Of a stretch of DNA of 64,000 nt, positions 12,201 to 21,778 are shown one piece after another (positions within the stretch are counted from its first letter, which is position 1; each line of letters opens with the position of its first letter). A program made the position numbers and the translations under genes. This DNA is from Haliotis asinina (Eukaryota > Mollusca > Gastropoda > Lepetellida > Haliotidae), in the NCBI RefSeq assembly GCF_037392515.1, contig NC_090291.1:2568501-2632500 (forward strand), read 5' to 3'. The notes below the pieces were generated by a model that worked only from the letters and a program-made list of their open reading frames with translations, was not told where the DNA came from and did not search any database.

Positions 12201-13399
12201 CTTGTACTACTCTTTGAAAGAGGCATTTTGATTGGTTATTGGGTCTTAGGTGTGTGGTCTATTCCTCCTTGAGATCTGGGTTAGCAGTGGCAGATGAAGT
12301 TGTAGTAGTGTTAGCAGTTGCAGATGAAGCTGTAGTAGTGTTAGCAGCAGCAGATGAAGCTGTAGTAGTGTTAGCAGCAGATGAAGCTGTAGTAGTGTTA
12401 GCAGCTGTAGATGAAGCTGTAGTAGTGTTAGCAGCAGCAGATGAAGCTGTAGTAGTGTTAACAGTGGTAGATGAAGCTGTAGTAGTGTTAGCAGCTGCAG
12501 ATGAAGCTGTAGTAGTGTTAGCAGTGGTAGATGAAGCTGTAGTAGTGTTAGCAGCAGCAGATGAAGCTGTAGTAGTGTTAGCAGCAGCAGATGAAGCTGT
12601 AGTAGTGTTAACAGTGGTAGATGAAGCTGTAGTAGTGTTAGCAGCAGATGAAGCTGTAGTAGTGTTAACAGTGGTAGATGAAGCTGTAGTAGTGTTAGCA
12701 GCAGCAGATGAAGCTGTAGTAGTGTTAGCAGCAGCAGATGAAGCTGTAGTAGTGTTAACAGCAGCAGATGAAGCTGTAGTAGTGTTGGCAGTGGTAGATG
12801 AAGCTGTTGTAGTGTTAGCAGCTGTAGATGAAGCTGTAGTAGTGTTAGCAGCAGCAGATGAAGCTGTAGTAGTGTTAGCAGCTGCAGATGAAGCTGTAGT
12901 AGTGTTAGCAGCAGATGAAGCTGTAGTAGTGTTAGCAGTGGTAGATGAAGCTGTAGTAGTGTTAGCAGCTGTAGATGAAGCTGTAGTAGTGTTTGCAGCT
13001 GCAGATGAAGCTGTAGTAGTGTTAGCAGCAGCAGATGAAGCTGTAGTAGTGTTAGCAGTGGTAGATGAAGCTGTAGTAGTGTTAGCAGCTGCAGATGAAG
13101 CTGTAGTAGTGTTTGCAGCTGCAGATGAAGCTGTAGTAGTGTTAGCAGCAGCAGATGAAGCTGTAGTAGTGTTAGCAGCTGCAGATGAAGCTGTAGTAGT
13201 GTTTGCAGTAGCTGTAGTTGTAGGAGCGGCAGCAGGAGTAACATGTTTGTGAATCCTCTCCATACACTGAGCTAAATAATTCACTAAGACAAACTTGTTT
13301 ATTTTCAGGTACCTTGTTGGTCAAAGATTGGTAAATTATGATCCTTTGAACAACGTGCTTCATTCACATACAAGTTCCCCAGAACAAGAAGCAACATGA
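227..13399 (+). CDS. MARCHF6: MARCHF6 (TEB4/Doa10) ER ubiquitin ligase, C-terminal 642 residues, 16 exons
   Basis: Exons 227-278, 472-530, 1231-1340, 1899-2013, 3685-3888, 4589-4639, 5000-5100, 5406-5589, 6308-6523, 7689-7758, 8456-8637, 9287-9421, 9729-9818, 10516-10648, 11142-11277 and 13309-13399 join in one frame with GT-AG introns to 642 codons plus TGA. The product follows human MARCHF6 almost without gaps: the TD domain (VVVEIGVFPLICGWWLD, then RPGVLWFLRNLNDPDFNP), the ELSLELLLLQVVLPALLEQG block, APLRVPLDQTP and the C-terminal GQRLVNY element. The family is a polytopic ER/inner-nuclear-membrane E3 that ubiquitinates degron-bearing and sterol-pathway proteins such as squalene monooxygenase. 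About the first third, including the RING-CH finger, lies left of the window. Hydrophobic spans occur in exons w1, w3-w5, w7, w10, w12, w14 and w15. Identity is near certain; exon edges come from reading phase and splice signals. Confidence 0.95.
472..530 (+). CDS. MARCHF6: MARCHF6 exon w2
   Basis: Between acceptor TTTCAG and donor GTAAGT. Encodes AFCPYHIGHFTVVGLKAEDA, the loop after the span in w1; AFCPYHIGH is a family landmark. Ends in phase 0. Confidence 0.9.
1231..1340 (+). CDS. MARCHF6: MARCHF6 exon w3
   Basis: Acceptor TTCCAG, donor GTAAGT. Encodes SSHFEGLLTTLTGYVVIA followed by a hydrophobic span (SLLALYVMCSVA) and a basic edge. Ends in phase 2. Confidence 0.9.
1828..1894. repeat. 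34-bp direct duplication at MARCHF6 w4 acceptor
   Basis: Two near-identical units beginning TGTAGACTCATTCTGACACT (1828-1861, 1862-1894) run up to the acceptor CAG at 1896-1898. Confidence 0.8.
1899..2013 (+). CDS. MARCHF6: MARCHF6 exon w4 (TD domain)
   Basis: Acceptor TGTCCAG, donor GTGAGT. Encodes FRRVLGLCYVVVKVKLL then VVVEIGVFPLICGWWLDICS, the most conserved stretch of the TEB4-Doa10 (TD) domain, a group of spans specific to this ligase family. A 34-bp direct duplication lies immediately upstream of the acceptor. Confidence 0.93.
2084..2868. repeat. 65-bp minisatellite, about 12 copies, MARCHF6 intron
   Basis: Unit starts TTTGTATAATGTACTTATGA and ends CAGTACTTCTAGAG. Copies are almost identical, differing mainly at a C/T in GCYCTTTCCC and an A/G in CAGTRCTTC, which indicates recent homogenisation. 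It starts about 70 nt after the w4 donor. Confidence 0.95.
3040..3420. repeat. Probable old interspersed repeat, MARCHF6 intron
   Basis: Contains a GGGGGATAT segment, a CCATCCATCCATCTGTACGTACGTAGG run, and two copies of a phrase of the type GATATCTCAAGAACCGTT / AATATCTTAAGAGCCGTT followed by CAAGGTCA. Resembles families common in mollusc introns; I cannot name it. Confidence 0.35.
3685..3888 (+). CDS. MARCHF6: MARCHF6 exon w5 (TD domain)
   Basis: Acceptor TGGCAG, donor GTGAGA; 68 codons, phase 0 at both ends. Encodes MFDATLKDRKTSFHLAPGT, the span GMVYVFYFASFILLLREV and RPGVLWFLRNLNDPDFNP, nearly identical to vertebrate MARCHF6. GC content is well above that of the surrounding introns. Confidence 0.95.
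4589..4639 (+). CDS. MARCHF6: MARCHF6 exon w6 (51 nt)
   Basis: Acceptor TTGCAG, donor GTGAGT. Encodes the 17 residues MIHLPVYRHVRRFVASV, matching the human loop that follows the TD domain. Phase 0 at both ends. Confidence 0.9.
5000..5100 (+). CDS. MARCHF6: MARCHF6 exon w7
   Basis: Acceptor TTTTCAG, donor GTCAGT. Encodes the span IIFGSTVLLMLWLPVRVI and KLFPTFLPYHVMLS. Ends in phase 2 (AG). Degenerate copies of its 3' end and donor recur in the following intron. Confidence 0.92.
5086..5312. repeat. Degenerate tandem copies of the exon w7 3' end and donor
   Basis: Exon end CATGTCATGCTCTCCAG plus donor GTCAGTGTGACC recurs as TATGTCATGCTTTCCCAGTC at about 5234 and CCATGACATGCTCTCCAAGT at about 5301, with GATGTCAGTGTGAC spacers. 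Confidence 0.6.
5349..5414 (+). repeat. 33-bp tandem duplication containing the w8 acceptor
   Basis: Units 5349-5381 and 5382-5414 (TGACATCTACCTGYTGTGTT...) each contain pyrimidine tract, TAG acceptor and the first exon bases. A single unit difference (C/T) separates them. Confidence 0.9.
5406..5589 (+). CDS. MARCHF6: MARCHF6 exon w8, with duplicated acceptor
   Basis: Acceptor TTGTAG, donor GTAAGC. Encodes DAPVSELSLELLLLQVVLPA and LEQGHTRLWLKGLVRGW, a strongly conserved amphipathic region. A 33-bp direct repeat (5349-5381, 5382-5414) places an equal acceptor at 5371-5372. Using it would add 11 residues (DAPDIYLLCCS) in frame; the downstream site gives the human-like protein, so I chose it. 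Confidence 0.92.
5700..5890 (+). mobile_element. Degenerate copy of the long gastropod repeat family
   Basis: Recognised by CTGACTTCGTTGAAACATGTCA, ATCACTGGATAGTCTGGTCT and ATTATTTACAGACC in order. Divergent and truncated at the 3' end. Confidence 0.5.
6057..6163. mobile_element. Hairpin MITE, about 107 bp, MARCHF6 intron
   Basis: Ends GGCCCCATTCC at the left and its inverse GGAATGGGGCC at the right; the inner arms also pair partly. No coding. One of several GC-tipped foldback elements in the window. Confidence 0.6.
6308..6523 (+). CDS. MARCHF6: MARCHF6 exon w9 (proline-rich loop)
   Basis: Acceptor TTGCAG, donor GTGAGT; 72 codons, phase 0 at both ends. Encodes a proline/alanine/glutamine-rich cytosolic loop, then GEGLGAAHQAMLQGGGPTGF and QPYIRP, which align with the human EGLHAAHQA block. 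The low-complexity part differs in length and content from vertebrates. Confidence 0.9.
7689..7758 (+). CDS. MARCHF6: MARCHF6 exon w10
   Basis: Acceptor TTTCAG, donor GTAGGT. Encodes VILLVVLMCVTLFGASLVSL and VLP, a single membrane span. Ends in phase 1. Confidence 0.9.
7801..7965 (+). mobile_element. tRNA-derived SINE copy
   Basis: Head GGGGTAGCCTACTGGTTAAA (A-box-like) and GGATTCAATTCCC (B-box-like), then GTGTGAAGCCCATTTCTAGTG and ATATTGCTGGCATATATTGC. Same family as 57525, 63136 and the - strand copies. Confidence 0.75.
8190..8400 (+). mobile_element. Long gastropod repeat copy, divergent
   Basis: ATTGATCTTCAGTAACCCA, GCTGACTTCGTTGACACGTG, TTGATCACTGGATTGT and CCATATAGCTGAAATATTGC occur in order. 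It lies directly upstream of exon w11. Confidence 0.6.
8456..8637 (+). CDS. MARCHF6: MARCHF6 exon w11
   Basis: Acceptor CTCCAG, donor GTGAGC. Encodes VGRRLMSIWMGDAKIHELYT and AACGLYVCWL, the conserved KIHELYTAACGLYVCWL motif. The open frame continues past the donor, but the family alignment resumes at w12. Confidence 0.93.
9120..9172. repeat. GAT-rich simple repeat
   Basis: Imperfect GATGAT/GACGAT/AATGAT triplets in the intron before exon w12. Confidence 0.7.
9287..9421 (+). CDS. MARCHF6: MARCHF6 exon w12
   Basis: Acceptor TTCCAG, donor GTAAGG; 45 codons, phase 0. Encodes MVPLLLGLLFELVVVAPLRV followed by PLDQTPVFFPWQ, one of the most conserved stretches of the C-terminal half. Confidence 0.95.
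9729..9818 (+). CDS. MARCHF6: MARCHF6 exon w13
   Basis: Acceptor TTTCAG, donor GTGTGG. Encodes DWALGVLHAKIICAVTMMGP and QWWLKRVMEQ, matching human through the WALGVLHAKI and MGPQWWLK motifs. Phase 0. A degenerate tandem array begins about 20 nt after the donor. Confidence 0.93.
9842..10430. repeat. Degenerate tandem array, 20-25 bp units, MARCHF6 intron
   Basis: About 25 units based on CATTGCACCTTGTCCTACAC with variable spacing and many substitutions; begins just after the w13 donor and ends about 85 nt before exon w14. Older than the 65-bp and 30-bp arrays, judging by divergence. Confidence 0.85.
10516..10648 (+). CDS. MARCHF6: MARCHF6 exon w14
   Basis: Acceptor TTTCAG, donor GTGAGA. Encodes VYNDGLRNMNLKYILFSLCF, a span, then SVPYVIAKSIVPAL; aligns with the human region ending CVPYVIA. 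Ends in phase 1. Confidence 0.9.
10820..10985 (+). mobile_element. Long gastropod repeat copy, partial
   Basis: GATTGGATGCTCAGGCTTGC, ACTCATGTTGTCATTACCGG and ATTGTCTGGGCCAGATTATG occur in order; the 5' part is missing. Confidence 0.6.
11142..11277 (+). CDS. MARCHF6: MARCHF6 exon w15 (last membrane span)
   Basis: Acceptor GTGCAG, donor GTAAGA. Encodes RRIYPFLLTVIVIVAGFTFQ followed by LRQFRRLYNHIKDDK, the final span and basic juxtamembrane helix. Ends in phase 2. Confidence 0.92.
11420..11690 (+). mobile_element. Long gastropod repeat, best-preserved copy
   Basis: Runs from AAGGTCCCGGGGTAGAATAG through AAAAGGCGACTATGCTTGTC, GATCGGGTGCTCAGGCTCGC, ACTGGATTGTCTGGTCCAGA and ATATAGCTGGAATATTGCTG to a CTCACTCACTC tail. 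No coding capacity; SINE-like size of about 270 bp. Confidence 0.8.
12283..13212. repeat. 30-bp minisatellite, about 31 units, last MARCHF6 intron
   Basis: Unit GATGAAGCTGTAGTAGTGTT followed by a variable AGCAGNNGNA segment; some units are 27 bp. Because unit length is a multiple of three and lacks stops, frames of over 330 codons are open on both strands. It lies 96 nt before the terminal coding exon. Intronic by position. Confidence 0.95.
13309..13399 (+). CDS. MARCHF6: MARCHF6 exon w16 (terminal exon, C-terminal element)
   Basis: Acceptor TTTTCAG; stop TGA at 13397-13399. Encodes YLVGQRLVNYDPLNNVLHS and a short acidic tail. GQRLVNY is the conserved C-terminal element shared by yeast Doa10 and MARCH6; its Asn corresponds to human N890, reported as required for selective substrate degradation. 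It is preserved here. Beyond it the tail differs from human. Confidence 0.92.
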
Positions 13400-13827
13400 T
13401 TGATTAATGCAGCTCAGTTTCTTTGTTACGGAGATATCCATTGGTTGCTGTCACTCATTGTTGTCATGGAAACCTGTCCATCCACTTGCTACAGTTTCAC
13501 CACCACAGGAGTTTGGACCCAAATAATGAAACAGTATGCACTTTTGTCTGTATATATGAAGAAAGAGGGCGTTTTAGAGTATCCAAAAGGCATACAATTG
13601 TTGTGCGAACTCTGGCTTCCTGTGGTATGACCGTCTGAGAGATGGCAGCCATTGTGGCTGTTAGCAAGGTGTCAGTGTTATGTGCAATTTGTTGGCTGCT
13701 GTAGTCATGTAAATGGCAGGTGTGATAGAGAGAGGGGTTGTTTCAACACTTTTAAAACATGAATCATATTTTAGTTGTTTCCTGAAAAATATGTTGACAT
13801 GAATTTGGTGAAAATCTTACAAAATAT

Positions 13828-13968
13828 CTTTTGTGGGCATGGTTTTGTGATTAAATGAAGGTGAGAAAGAACTGGGTTCAAATCACAGTATGGACATGAC
13901 GTGAAGCCCTTTTCCGGAGTCCCATATGTGATGTTGCTGAAATGTTGGTGAACATCACATAAAACCAA
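13828..13968 (+). mobile_element. Degenerate tRNA-derived SINE copy
   Basis: GGGTTCAAATCACAGTATGG (B-box region), GTGAAGCCCTTTTCCGGAGT and GATGTTGCTGAAATGTTGGT follow the family order with many changes. Confidence 0.5.
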
Positions 13969-16900
13969 ACTCGGAAGCAGAGCTGGTAAAACTATGCTCC
14001 ATTACAGATGTCTCCCAAATCTCCATCATGTCTGCACTTGTACAAATATAATGACATTGAAAGCACATGATACGGCTTCCAAGTACCCCAGACACACAAA
14101 TCTACGCTGAATCTAATGATGTAGAAGTTTCAGAAGCTGGGGTTTCCGGACATATGACAGTGTTGCATCTGGACTGCGTAATTGCGTAATTTTCTCAGTT
14201 TCAGTTAAACAAAATGCTGTTTTAATTTTTGACGTGTCACGTGTCACGCAAAATTAATATTATGTATGCAGTTTAATACTAAAGAAGTGTAAACTTTATA
14301 TTTACATTCTTACATGGTTAAATTTAGTATCAAATATTTGAAATGAAAGACCAACAAATTTAGGAAAAAAACATTGCTTGAAATAAATACAACCTTAATA
14401 CATATCAAGAGGTAATAGTTCTGATTGGCTGTGAGATTTCACACTACGTGACCCGACCAATGACAGTGAGCAGAACTAATGGCGTTCTCAAACATGGCTG
14501 TCATGCGTCAGCATAGATAAAAAAATATTTCCGAAAGTTTCCATGAGTGAGACTTTGAATGTTTTCTCAATAGCAATGATGTGTGAGCCTTAGAATGTGT
14601 GATGCATTACTCACTCTTTCACTAAAGATTATGTAAAATTGAAATGCTGATATGAATGACGGCATGTTCTGATCGAAAATGGAAGTGTAAAAGATTGTGA
14701 GGTAGTAAATGCTCGAAGTCTGTTTTTGTTAAGATTCTTACAACTCCCCAGATACTGACATTTGAAAAGGTGATGAGTTGTATAACACACATTTGTTTAT
14801 TCTTAGATGCAACACTGATATGACATATAATTGTGGAGAGGTTCCAAATATCAAATATTTCTTATCTATATTTTTCTTCTAAAAAAATTAGATAAATTAA
14901 TTGTTTGTCACTGTGGTGAGAGATAGGGCTGGCTAAAAATACTGATAACCCGGAAATAGTGTCACTTAAAAATATCATTGATTATCAATATGAAAAGTTT
15001 GTTATTGATAATATTGTACATAAATGTTTGTGATAGAATATAGTTTTAATTTACTCAGTCATACACAAGAATAACTGTTCAGGACTCTTTTTGTTTTATC
15101 CGTACATGAACATGTCACCACTCACCTGTGATGTGAAGTATGTTCATTTGTTTGAATTTGGGGGCAGTTTTGTTTGAAGTTATGTCTCCAATAATTATCT
15201 ATAATTGATCAATATTTAGTCAATGATTATCGCTTGCTATGGTCTTCATGGATAACCAGTCCATGAGAGAGAAAGGTGTTGAAACAGTCCTTATAGAGTT
15301 TCTGTGATTGGTTGGAGTGTATCAAGGTATTTGTTGTTTTGGGGTGTTGATTATATAATTCATAGATGCACAGAACTTTTCAAAGCAATTCATAATTGTG
15401 GACCGAACCACAGTTCAAAGGTCATTTGCTCCGTGGATTTGTATGAATTTCCCAAACATGCTCTGTGATGGAGGCAGAGAAGTATGAACATGCTAGTGTA
15501 GTTGTTTTATCATTTTTTGTCCAAAATTGCTTGAGGAACAATGGGAAAATATGAAACAGTAACTACAGCAATTTTTCTTGCTTTGATTGGTCTGTCTTTG
15601 GCTTGGGCAGGGTGAGGACATTTACTCTCTCTTTGTGTTTTGTTAACCTCAGCATTGTGTATTTGTTGTCATCAGATCAAGATAAAGACATCATTAGTCA
15701 TCAAGTTATAAAAAAACTGTCAGATCAGTGGGGTTGTTTATGATAAATTTAGGATAAACGCTCCACCCCTCATCAGTTTGAAACAAGATGTTTGAGATGC
15801 ATTTAAATTATTTTTGCACCAAAACTGTTATTTTCACGAGGTTACATTTCAACACAAATTGTATTCTGACACAACTATGGTGAGAATATTTGAATTTTCA
15901 AGAACCCCCTGGTTGCTAAAAATGTTTTAAATGGTAGTTTCAGACTTTTTCCTACTTTGAACAAAACGTGACTTGATTTGTATCACTCGTGTCTTGACCA
16001 GGGGGAACTGTCTCAAAACTTGATGGGCCATGTGATTCTTTTCCCACCTGACTTTAGTAATATGAAAGAATCAGGTGGTCCTAAAACTGAGTAGTATCTT
16101 TAATCAGATACTTACTGTTCAGACTGAATTTGTAATATATTGAAACACAAGTACTATTTTTCACCTGTTTTGAAATTGTGTTTGTGGAACCATCAGTGAT
16201 ACCTAAACAGAAATTTGCCAAAATTTCTTAGTAATTAACATACATGTTATATGTATATGTACATATGATGATAATTATTAGTATTATGAATGTGTCTTTT
16301 GTCTGAGGTATCCGTGGTATTGGTATTTTTTTCAGTTCAAGAGAAAATGGACACAACCATGTTTTAATATTCTGCCAAGACATTAGTCTTTCACCTTGTG
16401 TTCTTTTACGTCTTGATGTGAGTTTGTTGAAAAGAAGTGAATGTACGATGGACAATAACACTTATTGTTATGTAATCAGGAAGGTTATGAATCCACTTTT
16501 ATTGTTGAAGTGAACATTCTGTGGTAGTGAGAATGTCTTGTTTGCTCTGCGCACGAATATGAGAGCAGAGAGTCATATCAAACCAGTAAGTCCATAGTTG
16601 TAGTTACCGGTTGGCTTTTATCACTAGCATGAACAGTATTTGACATACACCCAGTGCTAATTTACATGGATTCTTTACATGGCAACAATCTCTAAAAATT
16701 GTATGTACTGATGCCATTATATTAATGGTGCTTTAAGCCTCCCAAGTAGACTGATTGTATGAGTTATAACTAATAGAAGATGGAATAACTGTCTATTTTG
16801 ACATTTTGTCAGTAGAACCTGAGAGCTGACTACACAGTGTAGTGCATGTAGTGGTGGCAACAGCTGTTTGCTGATAGAGACTATACAGGTGAACAAATTG

Positions 16901-18639
16901 GATAAAATTCAAGAATGATTGTTTATCCTTTTGGGTTCAGTTTAGAGGAAGCATGTCAGTAAAATATAAATTGGTACAATCTACTCATGAGGTACCGACA
17001 AAGATGCAGGAGGTTAGACGTGGATTCTGTGAAGAAAATGAGTTGACCGAGGCTGCATTGATCAACTTCCCTTACACAGTCATCTCCATGCAATCACTGG
17101 CAATGTGACACATTTATAAACTTCATTTCTTCTTCGGTAATGGTGTCAAAGTTGAGTTAAGGTCCCTGTGCCGTAAGATATAAACTGCATTGATAAAATG
17201 CACTTATTCGAAATATTACAAGAGAGATGTATTGAATACTTTCTCAGGTTATATGTATGGATTCAGTTTGTATGTTATTTTCTGAAATAATTTGTATGCT
17301 TATTTCAGATGGAAGTAAGAACAGGAAGACAAAGTGTACATTTAACAGAATCTGTAACATGGTACTTAGTGGCGGCTTGAGCAGGATTTAATTGTTTTAC
17401 ATTTAGTGTGTAGTATATTTGTTAGTGTTAACCCAGGGCCGACTACCTCTATCAGTGTTTTGGAATATATACAGTGAAGCTGTGGGCCCCTCCTGTGAGT
17501 GTTCTCTGTGTACAATGTAAGTGTTAATCTTGCCAAAGCTTGTATCAGGGTGACTGCAGCAGTTGGTGGGGCTGTTCCTCCACAACTGGTCATGGCAGGC
17601 AGGAAAATGGAGATACATGATTGTGGGAATATCCCGGTGGTGATCAGGTGAGTTACCATGGTTACAGGACATTCTGACTTATGTTTGCTTCTAAGGATGT
17701 CAATTGAGTATCCAAAGAATTACTAAAAGAATATGAAGTATGTATTGTAAATTGTTTATTATTAGATCATGGTATTTGAACAAAGAAATGTTTCATGATT
17801 TACCACAATAATCTTTGACGTCGTAAAGCTCCAAGAAAATTCATTAAAGATTAAATGATGGTTGTGTTTGACACAGAGAAAATATTGTAATTATGATAAG
17901 TTGAAATTTTCCACTGAATGTATAATTCATTAAAAATTAGATGGTCAGTGTCTTTGACAGAGATAAAGTAAAACCTTGTCATTGTAATATTCATATGTTG
18001 ACTTTTTCCACTGAATGGTGTATATGTGTTTGACAGTTTGTGAAAGCTTGACCTAAGGAATAGTTAAACTACTCTATACATTCAACTGCTTAGTCACAAT
18101 GGAGAGACGTCATCTAGGATCACCAATCATTTTGAAGGACGATAATGTCCATTACAAACAGTACGTCTATCTGATGACCAAACATAAACTGACCTGCATA
18201 CTGATATGTCCATTACAAACACTGATTGTTGTTTAATCAATACTGTTACATTAGAGGAACATTCTGAGTGGAGGTCATTCACTACTAGTCCAGATTACAT
18301 GTGTAATTGGCAGGAAACAAATTCAATGTGTGCTATTTATTCATGTTTGCTGTCATGTCATGAAACCTGTACATTTAAAAAAAAAATGGAATAAATCTGG
18401 AAATTTGTTTTGATGTGGATGTTGTTTTCTGTGAACAAAGACAATTACAGTGTGTTTGATACTCATTACAAAAATGTGGTGAGTAACTTTGTTATTCCCG
18501 AATCGCTAGAAAATACTCAACAGAACATTTTGAGGACTTCTTGTTTCCATCATAAATCGCATCATGTCAAATTTTATAACACTGATTCTTTCAGCATATT
18601 GTGGGACTTGTGAAAATCTGAGAATAGATGGACCTTCAG

Positions 18640-18912
18640 TAACCCAAGATGGTGTTTGGCGACCATCAGCTAGGCCCACTTGCACAAAGCCGTCTTAGCG
18701 CTACAATGATTGTAACTCCCATTTTCCAACATAGGCTTAAGATAGTTGTAGCGCTAATATCGCTTTGTGCAAGTGGCCCACGTCACGTTTGGTTGATGCT
18801 TGTCATCGTTATAGATCGATGCTTGTAATGTCTATCATTGTCTGGCCCAGAGTTTATTACAGACTGTTATCAACAAGCTGGAATATTACTGAGGGTAGCG
18901 TGGTGTTTAACA
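18640..18912 (+). mobile_element. Long gastropod repeat interrupted by a MITE
   Basis: Left part CCTTCAGTAACCCAAGATGG..GGCGACC (18640-18672); right part TGATGCTTGTCATCGTTATA, CATTGTCTGGCCCAGAGTTT and GCTGGAATATTACTGAG (18780-18912). The hairpin element sits between. Confidence 0.55.
18673..18779. mobile_element. Hairpin MITE, about 107 bp, nested
   Basis: Left arm GGCCCACTTGCACAAAGC, right arm its inverse GCTTTGTGCAAGTGGCC; AGCGCTACAA/TTGTAGCGCT pairs further inside. It splits an older repeat copy. Confidence 0.75.
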
Positions 18913-20837
18913 ACACTGAACAAATCAGATGTGTCCTGTCAAGCTTGACATTTAGATAAACCCACAAGTACGCAGTGCTGCATTTGGCCCCTAAACTCAG
19001 AAATTGTGGGCCAATGACCAAAAAAGACAAAAATCTGTAATCCTTCTCCTTGACATTTTACAGCCAAAATAATTTGAGATATCAAATAGAGATCCGTACA
19101 GTGAAATGAGCTCCTTAAAGCAATTCATGTTACAGTTTTGTATGCAAATAGACATGCTAGCAATGTGCAGAGCTTAGGAAGCCTTATATAGAATTCCATA
19201 AGTTTTAATAGTTTGATTATAATTACTTTTAATGCAAATAGTTGTATTTTGAAATTAATCACATGTCCATAAGTAATAAATTTGCACCAATGTTGGCACC
19301 TACATTTATAAATGTAAACACCAAGGAGAGCAAACTTGGTGGGAATCCTGCTATCACGCAGACTGGCTGCAGCACTGAGTACTGGGAAATCCATCTTGGG
19401 ACATGGGCATGTGACGCAAGTTCCCCATACACTGAGTGGTCTGAACAATTTCTTGGAAAACTCTAAAATTCTCAATTCATATCACGTAATTTTCTGATCA
19501 AAATTGATATTATATACTTATCCTGACTCATGCTTATTATGCTGTCCCTTCCTTCTATCCGAATTTAGTGCAACAACTTGAATCCCTTGAAATTCCCTTC
19601 ATTGAAGAGGATGTATAATCAACACCTACAAGTAGCCTGCTTTTAGCCGATGCATTGGCGTCCAAATCGATCACATGACCAGCCATGCTTGTCACTCTCT
19701 CCATCGCCCAAAAGGACGGATGTGACTGCACCTGGGTCCTGATACAGCACCATATCCTTGTTCATATGTTCCACTATATTCCGATAGAAGGAGACAAACA
19801 AAATAAGCAGGAATCAGAATAAGGAAAGATAAAAAGATTAGTGTACAAGAAGTCTCGTTCCCCCCTTTAGCTTTATTCCTCATACAAAGTCATAAAGTCG
19901 TGTAAAAAGCACTACATTAAACAAACACAGCAACAAAGAATAACAAGATCAGCATCACAATCATGAATGTCATGCTCAAAAGGTCAATCTCAACCAGATG
20001 AGTAACTTTTACACTTGACAGTATTACACCAACATGACAGCAGTCTGGTTTTATGGAGTGCAGACCAGACAATCAAGTGACTGACTGGTGAGATTTGAAA
20101 ATGCCCTTTGGGTAGAAAGATACACTGCCAAGTCTGACCATCTGATCTAATGTTTCTAGTAGCTTGGAATTAAGGTTTCTGTAGTTAAATGTGACGATCA
20201 AGTTCCCACATGTCATTTCTGATTTTCAACTTTCCAAAAGAAGGTAACCTTTTTGAGGAAAACAAAATGCATTTTTTCCAAAAGTGCATGCATCCTGTTG
20301 AAAGTAAAGATAATTTCCATTATGGCTTTGTGTTTAGACTAAAAGTACTGAATCAAATTTGACAGCTCTTTTTTTCTGAAAGATTTCCTGTGTGCCAACC
20401 TATATTTTTGCAAAATAGACTGGGTGGCGCTTAACTTTTTATTCACAGTATACATGTGACCAACCTGCTATCATGCTGCTGTCTCATCTGTCCCATCGAT
20501 GTAAGAGATGGAATATTGCTGAGTGGGTTAGGAGTCTGGATAAACTTTAATTTAACAGTCCTCTATAAGCACATCAGGAACAGTTATTTTTTTTATTTAA
20601 GAAGCAGAGTCATCATATCTGTAACAATATTTCCTTTAATTGTAAATACAAACAATTAAAACATCCCTAAAACAGTTGCCAGATGAACTTTCTCTAAATA
20701 CGGAATGGTCTTCACAACTAGTTCAGCCTAACATTTCCACAGCTTCACATCTTAGTTTTGAAATAGGCTGGCGCTTTACTTTTTCTTCTCAGAATATACT
20801 CACTAGAACACAATGGTCTCCAGCCATTGTGACAGGT

Positions 20838-20990
20838 GAGTTTAGTTTTACACTGCTCTTACAATATTCCAGCAATATTACAGTGGTGGACACCAGAAAT
20901 GGGCTTCATATGTACCCATGTGGGGAATCAAACATAGACCTTGGGCATGATGAGCGAGCGCTTAAACCATCCTGTCTCTGGCTTTCTCGT
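20838..20990 (-). mobile_element. tRNA-derived SINE copy
   Basis: Read on the - strand: B-box region, then the inverse of ACCAGAAATGGGCTTCATAT and of CAATATTCCAGCAATATTAC. TTTAGTTTTACACTGC is the inverted tail. Confidence 0.7.
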
Positions 20991-21778
20991 CCAGACTGTT
21001 CTAACAAGACATACAGCTTCTGCTGATAGTCTTAGGAGACGATGCACTCTACATTTGGCATATCCAGGGAACCCATGATAGACTCAGGTCAGAGGATTTG
21101 TGCCACTCTCATGTATACCGTCCATGCCCATTTGTTTCTGTTCACTGTGTGACTTTCATACATCACCCCATTTTTGAAAGTCCTGGATGCCCATCTACAA
21201 GGCTCAGTGGTTCCTACTGGGTCAGCGTGACCTTACCCTACACACTGTAACACACTGAAACACACGTGTAACACTGACCTACATCAGTTGTAGAGCAATG
21301 TCTAATAATGACAGCTATGACTGTCTTGTGCACATGAACCAATGAAAGATACCACAAAATCATATTGTTTCTTTGTGGGAAATATGCGTCTAACTTCTGC
21401 TCACTGCATAAACAATGTAATGATTAAAATCCATGCAAGAGTACAAATATTTTGTTTTGTTCATATGTAGTTACATTTCTTAACTTCAAGAGATTCAAAC
21501 ATTGGCTTTGGTGATCTATGAATAGATTAGCAGGAAGATGCCACAGTGTTGGTTCAGCTCTTTTGAAAACAGGAAACAACTCAAACCATTTGTTGAATTG
21601 GCAAAAAGGATTGGAGCTGTAAAAATACATGAAAAATATTGCCACGGAAAGTCACAGGATCTGACACTCCTTTAACTGGAAACAAAATTAATAGATGAGG
21701 CCAGATGATTCCATTGTCTCAAAGAGGAACACCCTTTCAGGGGAAAATCACCTGCATGGAATCAACACTTAACAATGA

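Noticed and set aside
12239-13284. Frames of 332-341 codons on both strands
   Set aside because: Products of the 30-bp array inside the last MARCHF6 intron; the real exons on each side splice across it.
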